DNA of 64,000 nucleotides from Sipunculus nudus (Eukaryota > Annelida > Sipuncula > Golfingiida > Sipunculidae): NCBI GenBank assembly GCA_026874595.1, contig CM049313.1, positions 38,346,659-38,410,658 on the forward strand, given 5' to 3'. A model generated the notes under the pieces. It was given only the letters and a program-made list of their open reading frames with translations. It made no database searches and was not told where the DNA came from. Made by a program: the position numbers and the translations under genes. Shown here piece by piece: positions 11,365 to 21,560 of the stretch; position 1 is the first letter of the stretch, and each line of letters opens with the position of its first letter.

Positions 11365-12232
11365 CATTAATGGATGGAGTGATGATTCATTCATCATTAA
11401 TGGATAAAGTGATTAATAGTTCATCATTGATGGATGGAGTGATGATTCATTCATCAATAATGGATGAAGTGATGATTAATTCATCATTAATGGATGAAGT
11501 GATGATCCATTCATCATTTATGGATAAAGTGATAATTGATTCACCATTAATGGATGAAGTGATGAATCATTCCGTATAAAGGGAAAGTGTAATGATTCAT
11601 TCCGTACTAATGGATGGTGTAATGATTCCTTCATCATTAATGGATGAAGTGATGATTCATTCAACATTAAACGACTGAGTAATGATTCATTCATCCTTAA
11701 TGGATAAAGTGATGATTAATTCATCATTTATGGATAAAGTGATGATTCATTCATCATTAATGGATGAAGTGATGATTAATTCAACATTAAATGACTGAGT
11801 GATGATTCATTCATTATTAATGGATAAAATGATTATATAATTCATCATTAATGGATGAAGTGGTGATTCATTCATCATTCATGGATGATGTGACGATTTA
11901 TTCCGTATTAATGGATGGTGTAATGATTCATATATCATTAATAGATGAAGTGATGGTTCATGCATCATTAATAGATGAATGATGATTCATTCATCATTAA
12001 TGGATAAAGTGATGATTAATTCATCATTAATGGATGATGTGATGATTCATTCCGTATGAATGGATGGTGTGATGATTCATTCATCATTAATGAAGTGATG
12101 ATTATTTCATCATTAATGATGGAGTGATAATTCATTCATCATTAATGGATGGAGAGATGATTTATTCATCATTAGTGGATGAAGTAATGTTTTATTTTTC
12201 ATTAATGGATAAAGTGATTATTTATTTATCAC
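11365..12232 (+). repeat. 30-bp minisatellite, about 29 units
   Basis: The unit reads roughly 'attaatggatgaagtgatg' followed by 'attcattcatc'. Units vary by point changes and a few short insertions or deletions. Because 30 is a multiple of 3, the left part stays open in one frame (11370-11579) and gives a 10-residue periodic peptide. That follows from the repeat and is not evidence of a gene. The unit carries ATTAAT and TGATTCAT words on every turn. Confidence 0.95.
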
Positions 12233-14629
12233 AGGAGCTTTTTAATTTATTGATATAAAAAGGCATTGGTTTCCTTTATAAAGGTAATGGAAGTCAAATA
12301 CACTTTTGCGGGATATGCAGGCGCTAGACAATTTCCCCCTACTAGCGCAATCTGTGGGTAATGGCACTCTATGTTCAGGAAATTCACTTCGGCAGAAATT
12401 TCTTTTCAAAAAAGCAGATCTGTTAAGGCGTTTTTACCTAGTTCCATTTAAATTAACTAAACCAGCAATGCTGCCTCGCACAGCAGGTGATGTGAGCGAA
12501 GTGCGTCACGGAATATGTCTAATGCAATAAGGATTTATGCTTGTGAATTGGTAATTCAGAAAATATACGAAACCAGTGCTCATAATTTCAAACAAACATA
12601 ATGAAAAAAATATTATTCTGTTTTTTTAATTCTTTATTTTAAATAATCAAAGAAGCGGTGAGATGTTGATTAATTAATCAAAGAGCTCGAGGCCCAAGAC
12701 AAGACACAGGTCTCTAAGTCTTAATGGTCCCCCTCGACTGTCCACCCATGAAGATATTCGGGGAAATGGTCCATTTGTCTCTAATGAAATCCGCTCGCCA
12801 GTACATATGGACACAAATTAATGATGACGTGAGTTCTATTTCTTTTTCAGGTAGGAAATCGTCATCCAGAATTGGTTGCGGAAATTACTGGTTTCGTGAG
12901 AAAACACACAAAAAAAATATCAGGATTTGGGGGTAATAGGGTTACAGCGAATCGACTCTCATCTCACAGCTAAGTGATCACGTGATTAAGTTTTTTTGCT
13001 ATTATTATTATTTAAACCTTTCAGACATTTGTTCATATTTTAAATGTCATTGAGAACCAGTTATCAATATTCATGTGATAAAAATCAATGGTATTATTCT
13101 ATGATTCCATATTTATATACGATTACCATTTGAAATTATTCATAAAGACTATTTAAGGATTCATGATAATAATAGACAAATGTTAATCCATCCAAAACCA
13201 TTTTCAGTTAAAAGCAAACTTTTCATCTATCATCACAGTTATTAATCACAACTCTTTGTAGTAAATGCACAGCAATTAATGAAAATACGACACATACTGA
13301 TACGTTTTTAGCCTATTCGAATGCTATTTCATAAAAGTTTATGTTAATTTTTATATTATGAAGGAACTTTATATCCGAGGAAAGACATTTATTCTCAACC
13401 TGACCGTTAAATATTCGGAATCTTAATATTAAAAGGCATTAGGCTGACAATTCATGTTAACATCTAATGGTTTTTACAATTTATATGTTATTCATTCTAA
13501 GTGTTTCTAGAAATTCTTGTTGGAAAAACAACAAGATGGAGGTTTGCTATTTGTTTAATCATATAAAGATCTGAGAACGACCATCAAAAGAAAATCTTAC
13601 CCAAACTCTGTTATTTTAAACTTTTAATAAATCTGGCCAAATACAAATGAACAATTTGATTTGGAATTTGATGGCTGCTAGATTTGCTTACAAGTTAGTA
13701 GTGTCAATTATTGCAATCTCAGCCAAAGGTATATATTGTCCTTTCTATTTTGTACTTCCGATCTGTAAGCAAACACGTTTTTAATGCATGGTCAGAGACA
13801 ATCATTCATTCAGCAGACAGATCTATTAAGCGCTCACCGGAAACCTGGAAAAGGTGGTTTTAAAGAAGTAACCAAGGCCCACTAAAACCATGCTGGTAGT
13901 ATATATTCATGACAGATTCTGACTAAGACTTGCCATTAATTGAATCGTGTTATGATTAACAACCATGTTATGTTCTTTCTGATCTTTTTTCTAGCAGACA
14001 AAACTATTTGTTCCAGATATTAATCGTGTACTCTTCAACAATGGCGCTGAGAAAACTTTTGAGTTCCCCCGGGCGGGAATTAGATGTGTCTCTATGTAGC
14101 TCTTATAAGTCCCTTTAAATACAAATATGCTGTAAGGAGATTACTTAGTACAGTTTATTGTTTAATCTAACGGGGCACTGTACTTCATATTTCCACATTG
14201 TCTGCCTAAGACTAAACATGATTTAGGATTCTGGTATAGCTATCGGTCTGACCTGTTTTGAATGTTGCTTGTCACTATAGGAATACGGTGGCTGCTAAAA
14301 TACCATGACAAGAGTTCAGTTTAAATCAATATTCGTGGCAAAACGGATGTCCATTTGAGCAATCGCTGATGAGCAGCAATAATCCTTTGTGTGTTAGCGG
14401 GTTCTTATTTAAGATGTTCAAAAGGATCTTAGGCCAACACATGCTCTCTTTTTTACACATTTGTCACCTGACTTCAGTGACCGAAAAATGGACCACTCAT
14501 TGGATACCAATTGTATTGTATTAGTCTTAGATAAAAAAAAAACAAATAATATACCACCTGGCATAATGGCTAAAGCCAACCATAGCTAGTCAAACTATTA
14601 AATAATCTTTTTCATCCTCATGCTTCAGA
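12233..14629. other. Unassigned AT-rich sequence
   Basis: No gene, repeat or RNA signal recognised over 2.4 kb. Short frames at 12306-12530 and 12724-12936 have no motif. The 13.0-14.6 kb part is very AT-rich. Confidence 0.5.
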
Positions 14630-14922
14630 ATTTAATTTAGAAGGCTTTAGAGAGATGATCTAAAAGGCTTTATTAAGCTAATCTAGAAGGCTTTATGAAT
14701 TTATTTTACAAGGCTTTTGAAGGAAATCTAGAAGTCCTTATGAAGATAATTTAGAAGGCTTTATTAAGGTAATCTTGAAGGCTTTATGAAGGTAACCTAG
14801 AAGGCCTTATGAATTTAATCTAGAAAGCCTTATGAATTTAATCTAGAAGGCTTTATGGAGGTAATCAAGAAGGATTTAGAAAGGTGATATAGAAGGCTTC
14901 GTGAAGGTCGTCTAGAAAGCAT
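14630..14922 (+). repeat. Degenerate 23-bp minisatellite
   Basis: About a dozen units of the type 'atctagaaggctttatgaa' plus a variable tail of about 4 bases. Units such as those at 14815-14860 keep an exact 23-bp step. Outer units are more diverged. Confidence 0.88.
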
Positions 14923-15162
14923 TAACTACTTTTTTTCGGCAAAATGTTTATGTCGATACAGTATATCTGTAGACAGATAAAGGTTTAATTAAAATACTGT
15001 ATAACAGCACATTCTATAAAAAAAATTGGCTGATATATTTTGAAGATTTCATGCTCCAATCATACCATTCACAATTTTTCACAGACACTTAATCAAGAAC
15101 ATTGGTAACGTAAATAAGAGTATGATTTGAGAATCTGTGATAATAATACCAAGTAGTCGAGT

Positions 15163-15979
15163 TGTTACAGGTGCTCTTTTGATTGTCTGACACGGGCGTA
15201 ACTCCAGTTGTAGTTGCACTCTCAGTTTAATCTGTACTGGTTGAACGCTCCTTGTCATGCTAGCTTTGAGCTTTTCTCGCCTGGCCGAGCCGGGTTGGGC
15301 TCACATGTGGACCCTGGTATGTAGAGACACACCGATGTTCTTCTGGATGATTCCTGTAACGCGTGTTTACTGTGTACTATGTTAGATCCTTTAGACTGTT
15401 CGAGAAGTGAAAAGTTCTCGGCTCGGGGCGAGAAGTTATAAATAGGGGGCTTTGTTTTAGAGCCGAGAGAGAGGTGAGAATATATTCCAGCGGACACAGA
15501 CGTGTTGGACCTATCCGATTATCCACTAATTTCAGGACTATTACTAACACTCTACAATTTAGTGCTACCTGTCTCAAGTTTACTTTCTGGATTGTTACAA
15601 GAGCTTTACATTTGACTGTTATTCTCCGAAAGAATTCGTGTGAACTGTTCGCCGGCTTATACATTTTTGGGGATTTATCGTTGTGACGGTGGTGGTATCC
15701 AGGTACTGTGCACTTTGTTTATTTTACTGTGTGATTGTATTGATTTGTTGTTATACTGCTGTTATACTGTGTAATTGTACTGATTAAGTGAATTGTAATG
15801 TTAGGGTTGTTTTAAGAATAAATTATAGTTATTTGTTAACAAAAAACCCACTGACTTCTTTATTTATTCCCCTAGACATTTCACGCTGCCTAGTGTTACA
15901 GAATCTGATTTTTTTATCTCTTTGACAAAATTTATGTTCATCACGCATACGTGATCTTTTGATATTAGGTTCCGTAACA
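15163..15979 (+). repeat. Full-length LTR of a Ty3/gypsy-like element
   Basis: An 817-bp LTR bounded by TGTTACAGG and GTTCCGTAACA (TG...CA ends). Inside are a promoter-like TATAAATA at 15437-15444 and a poly(A) signal AATAAA at 15817-15822. Both have counterparts in the copy at 25323. It is directly followed by a primer binding site, so it acted as a 5' LTR. The same family occurs at 3170 (minus, fragment), 16039 (truncated), 25323 (3' tip lost) and 52183 (minus, solo). The 70-codon frame inside it is not counted as a gene. Confidence 0.9.
15437..15444 (+). promoter_or_regulatory. LTR TATA box
   Basis: TATAAATA precedes 'gggggctttgttt', a block also kept in the 25323 copy (TATATAAA at 25528-25535, then 'ggggctttgttt'). 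Conservation in two LTR copies supports a pol II core promoter at the U3/R border. Confidence 0.6.
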
Positions 15980-15985
15980 TAAAAT

Positions 15986-16003
15986 TCGGGGCTCGACCGG
16001 GAT
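15986..16003 (+). other. Primer binding site, proline-tRNA type
   Basis: TCGGGGCTCGACCGGGAT begins six bases after the LTR end. It matches the classic proline-tRNA primer site (TGGGGGCTCGTCCGGGAT) at 16 of 18 positions. This defines 15163-15979 as the 5' LTR of an element read on the plus strand. Confidence 0.75.
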
Positions 16004-16038
16004 GCTTAATAGTTTTCAAATTTATTAGGCCTTGACCT

Positions 16039-16295
16039 AGACTGTGTGATTGTATTGATTTGTTGTTATACCGCTGTTATACTGTGTACTTGTATTGATT
16101 TAGTGTATTGTAATTTATAGGGTTTTTTAAAGAATAAATTATAGTTATTTGTTGACTAAAAAACACTGACTTCTTTATTCATCCCCCTAGACATTTCACG
16201 CTGCCTAGTGTTACAGAATCTGATTTTTTAAATCTCCATTACAAAATTCATGTTCATCACGCAAACGTGATCTGTTAATATAAGGTTCCGTAACA
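16039..16295 (+). repeat. Truncated second LTR, 3' half only
   Basis: From 'actgtgtgattgtattgat' to GTTCCGTAACA this repeats the last 257 bp of the LTR that ends at 15979, including AATAAA at 16133-16138. It begins about 35 bp after the primer site. The element has therefore lost its entire coding interior and the 5' part of the 3' LTR. Confidence 0.88.
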
Positions 16296-16304
16296 TTTAT
16301 TAAT

Positions 16305-17060
16305 TGAAAAAGTGATTCCAGCAAAACTGAGGACAGAAGAATGTTATATGTCAGACGCATAAACCAGCAAACAGGAGAAATTGAGACAGCTGACAAACAG
16401 ACAGACATACTGGCAAAGTGCGCTAGATTGAGATCGGATGACTTGACCAGGTTATGGAGAAGACAAAGAGGAAGAAATAAGCCATAGGTAATGTAATTGA
16501 GGTTTTTACTTTTTGAGATATGGCCAAATCATGATATGTTGGGGAGATTCGACTGCAGCGACCCCTAGCAGCCATATCTGGAAAATGAAAAATGTGTTTC
16601 AAAAGGATTCCTTTAAACCTGTGGCCTGTAGAAAGTTACATGTGAGACGCTGAACCTGCAAGCAGGCGAATTTGAGGACAACTGACAAACAGATAGACAC
16701 ACTGACAAAGTGACACAAGATTGGGGCACAAGATGAGTTAACCATGTTATGGAGAAGACTCAGAGAAAGTAAATAAGCTATAGTGTTTGTAATTGAGGTT
16801 TTTTGTTTTGGAGATATTCCCAAAACATGCTATGTTGGGGAGCTTCGACTGCAGCGAACCCTAGCTGCCATGTCCCTAAAATGAAAAATCTGTTTCGAGA
16901 TATTAGTGTCATGCATTAGATGTACCAGTTTCAAAAGGATTCCTTCAAAACTGTGGCCTGTAGTTTGCTAATTGTACAACGCAAGAACCAGCAAGCAGGC
17001 GAAATTAAGGGCAACTGGTAAACAGACAGACACACTGACAAAGTGACATGACTTAATTGT
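16305..17060 (+). repeat. Tandem array, three diverged units of about 290-335 bp
   Basis: Each unit holds 'ctgtggcctgtag' or a variant, then 'aagcaggcgaa' and a 'gacaaacagacagacacactg'-like block (16392, 16683, about 17019). Between units lies 'atgttggggag.ttcgactgcagcga' followed by a 'ccctagc.gccat' stretch. The array begins ten bases after the truncated LTR. No coding potential is seen. Confidence 0.8.
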
Positions 17061-18059
17061 AGGACGCATAAACAAGCAAGCAGGCGATGACCTTGACCTT
17101 GTCCTTTGACCAATAATGAAAATAATCAATAGGCTTCGGGGACTTTTGGTCTTACATGAACTGTGTTAGTTTGAAAGCGGTCGCTGCAAAACCGTGCATT
17201 TTAGGCTAGGGACAGACACACAGACAAACATCGTCACAGACATACGCATCGAAGATTTCCAGCAAGCAATGATCTGACAAATAAATGCGTAAATCACATC
17301 TCTTTGGTGACCGTCGCCAAATCCTGTGGCTAGCTCTTTTAATCACAGCAATTTGTATGCGGTCAGAAACATGTGAAATTATAACGGAATCACATGCTGA
17401 GTGTCATTAGAAAATAAACATATTTAATGGTTGGCCTGGGTTGTTTGAAGTGACACCAAGTTTAAGCGGCAAGGAAATATTTTCTCATCCAGATAATAAG
17501 TGCAGTTGTTGGCATGTCATATGATGGCACTCTGACAGTTTCTCTTATGTCAGTGGACAAACGTGAAATAGGTCGAAGAAAAATTGTGGGAAACAGGCCT
17601 GGTTCTAAATTCCATCACCAAGCGTGAAAAAGAATACTTATTTCTACAATCTTTCACGCTGTTTACCAGAGAACTTTTATATTTGTTATGGCACGCAATA
17701 GGGACGCATTAATATTATTTTTTTTTATATTTCTTGAGGTGAAAAGAAATGATGTTAACGGATTTAAACTACAAGGATAGGGTGCTGTATATAGGTCGGA
17801 GAAAATAATATTTTGTAGTTGTAGTTGAAGAACTAGAAATCTATTAATTTCTTTCTCGGATAAAGCTCCTTTTAAAGGTAAAGCTGAAGATGTAGTCTAT
17901 ATGTTATTGTATGGACGTAGTTTTTAGATTATGTGATTACGTAGTCTTCAGAATAAATTGATGGCGTATTCTATAGGTTAAGCTGAAGACGTAGTCTATA
18001 GGTCAGGCTGTTGAACTTGGAGGCTGATCCACGCCATTGTCTAAAAGGATAATTATCCA
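17061..18059. other. Unassigned sequence with minor repeats
   Basis: A short phrase 'aagctgaagacgtagtctat' appears at about 17980, with a variant at about 17880. Otherwise nothing is recognised. Confidence 0.5.
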
Positions 18060-18080
18060 CCCCCCCCCCCCCCCCCCCCC
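18060..18080 (+). repeat. Poly-C tract (21 C)
   Basis: An uninterrupted run of C followed by a GC-rich stretch. On the minus strand it encodes a glycine run inside a chance frame, which I do not call a gene. Confidence 0.95.
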
Positions 18081-18488
18081 GCGCCTCCGCCCCCGACAGA
18101 TCATGACTGTGGCTGAAGTCCTTTGTACAGAACTTTTAACTACAGAAAGCGAAATAATAACGTTATTCTTATCGCTTGATGACCTACCTTTATCCTCAGT
18201 TAGACAGTAAATCAACACGCCGTGGGTCTGTTCGCTTAAACTGAAAGAAAGAACACCGTCTATAAAATATTCGGGCTTGGATAAAAAGTAATATGAATGG
18301 CTAAGCTAAAAAATGTGGCTTTTGCCATTCTTAGAAGCAGAGATTAGTGATTCGCTAGTGAGAAATCATGGGCTTCAAAATAAATGTTAACTTATTGTAT
18401 GGTTATCTATATCCGTTTTTATTAGATAATGGCGCCAATATTAAACCATGAATCTTTATTCAAGAAACAAAAGGAAAATAAGAGCAAA

Positions 18489-18490
<2 letters not shown>

Positions 18491-18534
<44 letters not shown>
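18491..18534 (+). repeat. (CT)22 microsatellite
   Basis: A perfect CT tract. A second CT-rich region with a (GTCT)n core follows at about 18637-18710. Confidence 0.95.
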
Positions 18535-18535
<1 letters not shown>

Positions 18536-18675
18536 GGGAAGGCTAATCACCTGTCTAGGAAGACGAGGATCAAGAAGAAGAGAACGAAAATCCGTCCTTG
18601 TGTAAATGATACAACTCTTTTTCTCCTAGTTTTTTTCTCTCTCTCTGTCTCTTCCTCTCCCTTTTTCAATCTCTC

Positions 18676-18710
<35 letters not shown>

Positions 18711-18960
18711 CGGTGGTTTTGTCCGGCATATGAATACTACAAATGTGTACCCGTCTGCTCATCGATAATTCAGGACTTAGCAGTCTCATACATGTTAATG
18801 AAAGTACAGGCAGATCTCCAGTTATTTCCGAAGGTCGGTCTGCACAATATATTCGAACAACTTCTCATGTGTCTATTATGTAAAGTCATAAAAGCGGGCC
18901 CTGGCGATAAACAGTACATAAGACCGTATACTTGTAGTAAAGGCAATAAGAATCTATAAA

Positions 18961-19190
18961 ACCTGAACATCTCTGATTTATTGTAAGGTCCTAGGAATGA
19001 TTTCTTGCTTAGAATTGAGCCCTGGGGGAAAGCTGGCCATCCATCAGATTGTAAATGGGAGTTTTGTACCAGCTTTGGGACCAGGTTGTGCGTTATTAAT
19101 ACTTGGTCCAGGGCCGGGTCGTCATTTTTCCTTGACTTAACCAAACATGGCTTCAGATTATGAGAGCTTCCCTAGGATTCTTCGGGATTT
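18961..19190. repeat. Dispersed 225-bp repeat, copy 2
   Basis: Second copy of the sequence at 2895-3119, same orientation, with scattered point differences. The open frame on the minus strand (18770-19144) overlaps it and is not supported as a gene. Confidence 0.8.
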
Positions 19191-19442
19191 TCTTATAGAT
19201 AATGGTTCCTCGATAACGCTTCGGAGTCAAACTAGATTATATCAGGATCTTTCTGGTTACACAAGCTTTTGTATCAAGTTGAAACGTAAGCTTCTGCCTT
19301 TGCACTAAAACCAGTTTTCTTTTCAGTAAAAAGTACTTTGATTAAACCTTGAAATATATAATTAAAAAAAAATGACGAAAGATAACTGAACCATATATAG
19401 ATGCATGGTTATTTTATATCCTTCGGGAGATAGTAATATATG

Positions 19443-19497
<55 letters not shown>

Positions 19498-20560
19498 TGG
19501 CTAAATCCGGCCCCTTTGAAGCCTTGTATATGCCCTCTATTTTGTCATCGTCTTCAAGGTTTAATTCATGGTGGATGATAAATTCAAATTCATAAGTCAA
19601 AGACAACATGATACCTGATAGTCAATAATTCACACATGTTAAGTACCTCTATGGGGAAAGGTCAGGGTTGTAGCATATCTGTCTCTGCCTATCACTTAGA
19701 ACAGCCAGCTTCGAGACAATTGTCCAAAATGGTGTTCTCACAACGCCAGTTATTCTTAGCTTCTCCAACACAAAAGCTCCCTCCTCCATCAAATCCACCT
19801 GCGGAACAACGTCCGTCGGTTTCCGGACTCCCACGTTGATGAGCTGTTTGTCCAGGAAACGGCTCTTTTGTTTGTGAACTTCTAACAAGTTGTTACATGG
19901 ACCAGGGGTGAATGTAACACCAAAATGTTGAACCCGACTATATAAATATACCTTTTCTTTCATTATTTGAGTGAATATCATTGATGAATCCCATATCATT
20001 AATATTTATGAAAATTTAAAAATCTGACATTAAAAATAATATATTTAGCTTAATATACATGCATTTATAATTAAACTTTTCATTGACGCTTAATGAAACA
20101 ATTGCGCCAGAGGTTATTATTCTTATTACACACGTGTCTTTATTTCCATAAGTGTCTTGGATGAAGTAACATGACTTCGGAAAAACTTTATATGACGTAG
20201 CGGGGCTTTTTATGACATTGGAATGACCTTGTTGGACAAAATGCACTGCAAACAGTATTTGTTTCAGCTGTATTTGCTATTTGCAGAAGTTATGGGTGTG
20301 GCTTGAAATAACGTTATATGGCTTTGGAATAAAGTCATATAACGTTGAAATAAATGTTAAGTAGTAACTCTTTACATGATACCAATTTTTCTTTATATTT
20401 TTGATAGTTTGGATATAATGTTTTAGATATTTTTATTATACTGTACTTGTAGCTACCTGAACATACAAACGAAATGTTACTGAATTTCCATAGAGATAAT
20501 ACAAAATGCATCAAAGGGACTTAGGACAGGCTACCTGCTGTCTAATTGTTTTTAGCTCGG
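19191..20560. other. Unassigned sequence with a (TA)n(GA)n tract and a hairpin
   Basis: Contains TA then GA microsatellite sequence at 19442-19494 and the hairpin at 20310-20346. A 116-codon minus-strand frame (19649-19999) has no motif that I recognise and no clear splice context. I leave it uncalled. Confidence 0.5.
20310..20346. other. Near-perfect inverted repeat (16-bp arms, 5-nt loop)
   Basis: Left arm AACGTTATATGGCTTT and right arm AAAGTCATATAACGTT pair at 15 of 16 positions around GGAAT. The function is unknown. It could be a fold-back relic or a structured RNA if transcribed. Confidence 0.85.
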
Positions 20561-20720
20561 CTGACTTTCAGTCATGCTGTGCTATAGCGATGGGTTTTTG
20601 TCCGTCGTCCTTCTGTCTGTCCTTCTTGCCGGTCTGCCGTCCGACCGTTAGCAGGGCACAAATCATAACCGTAAGGGCTAGGATCATGAAACATATGCAG
20701 TCTTAGAGGGTCTCAAAATA
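20561..20720 (+). repeat. Dispersed repeat-like block rich in 'gtccgtcgtccttctgtctg'
   Basis: Sequence of the type 'ctcggctgactttcagtca', 'ctatagcgatgg', then 'tccgtcgtcc' and 'gcagggcacaaatcataacc'. From memory this style is common in bivalve repeats and introns. It leads directly into the array that follows. Confidence 0.45.
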
Positions 20721-20820
20721 TCTTCTTGCAAACCTGAAATTAGGTCACTGACCTATATTCTCCGAGTTACTGGGTGTGATTTTATCCCCTAGAATTTTCA
20801 TCCCAAAACTTTCATCTTTC

Positions 20821-21560
20821 ACATACGGCTCACCTACCAACAGGGGAAATACCATTATTATTTTGAGGTCATAACGTCAAAAGTCAAGGTCACAGGACCC
20901 ACTTCTTTTGAAAACTTTTGGATGCATTTTAAGCCAAACTTTTCATCCAAAGCTTTGAAATCTCACATATTGCTCACCTACCAAGTGGTAGAAGTATCCA
21001 ATAGATTTTGAGGTCTCAACGTAAAAGTTCAAGGTCACAGGAGCCACGTCATTAAAAGGTTGTGGACACATTATAAGCTAGACTTTTCATTCCAAACCTA
21101 TCGATATATCGCTTCTCTGCCAACAAGGGAAAAGACCTGTTGATTTTGAGGTCAAAGGTCAAGTTCACAGCACCAACTTCTTGCGTGGATCATTTTAAGG
21201 CATATATGGCATATATGTCGTATATGGCTTACTTACCAATAGGGAAGAGCCTTATTGATGTTGAGTTCAAAAGACCAGAGGTCAAGGTCACAATACTTAA
21301 TTGTTCCAAATGATTGTGGACATATTTTAAGCTAAACTGTTCATCCCAAACCTTCAGTCTTTGATATATTCCTTATCTATGTATCACTCATTTTGATTCA
21401 AACTCCATATTAATGGGTCTTTTTGCTTGAAGAAATAGTTTCAATGCCAAGTGATTACTCCCGTTTTAAGTGGTTAGTAGTTACCCATTACATTGGAAAG
21501 AATCCAATTGATATGTGGTCAAAAGGCCAAGGTCATAGGTCAGGGATGTTCACAATAAAA
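20821..21560 (+). repeat. Degenerate tandem array of ~140-bp units rich in AGGTCA
   Basis: Units begin around 20861, 21006, 21145 and 21261, with a further related block near 21510. Each carries 'ttgaggtc', 'aaggtcacag' and 'ttaagc.aaacttttcat'-like text. The unit at 21145 holds AGGTCA-A-AGGTCA (21149-21161) followed by AGTTCA. The units are strongly diverged, so the array is old. Confidence 0.8.

Noticed and set aside
11370-11579. Open frame with a 10-residue repeat
   Set aside because: The period of 30 bp keeps one frame open by arithmetic, and the frame is lost where the units carry indels.
15474-15686. 70-codon open frame
   Set aside because: It lies inside the LTR (U3/R region). Other LTR copies do not keep it open.
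18547-18789. Charged Arg/Glu-rich open frame
   Set aside because: Produced by CT-rich and GTCT repeat DNA read on the minus strand.
19649-19999. 116-codon minus-strand open frame
   Set aside because: The composition is not absurd, but I recognise no domain and an opposing frame is also open. Without a search it cannot be supported.
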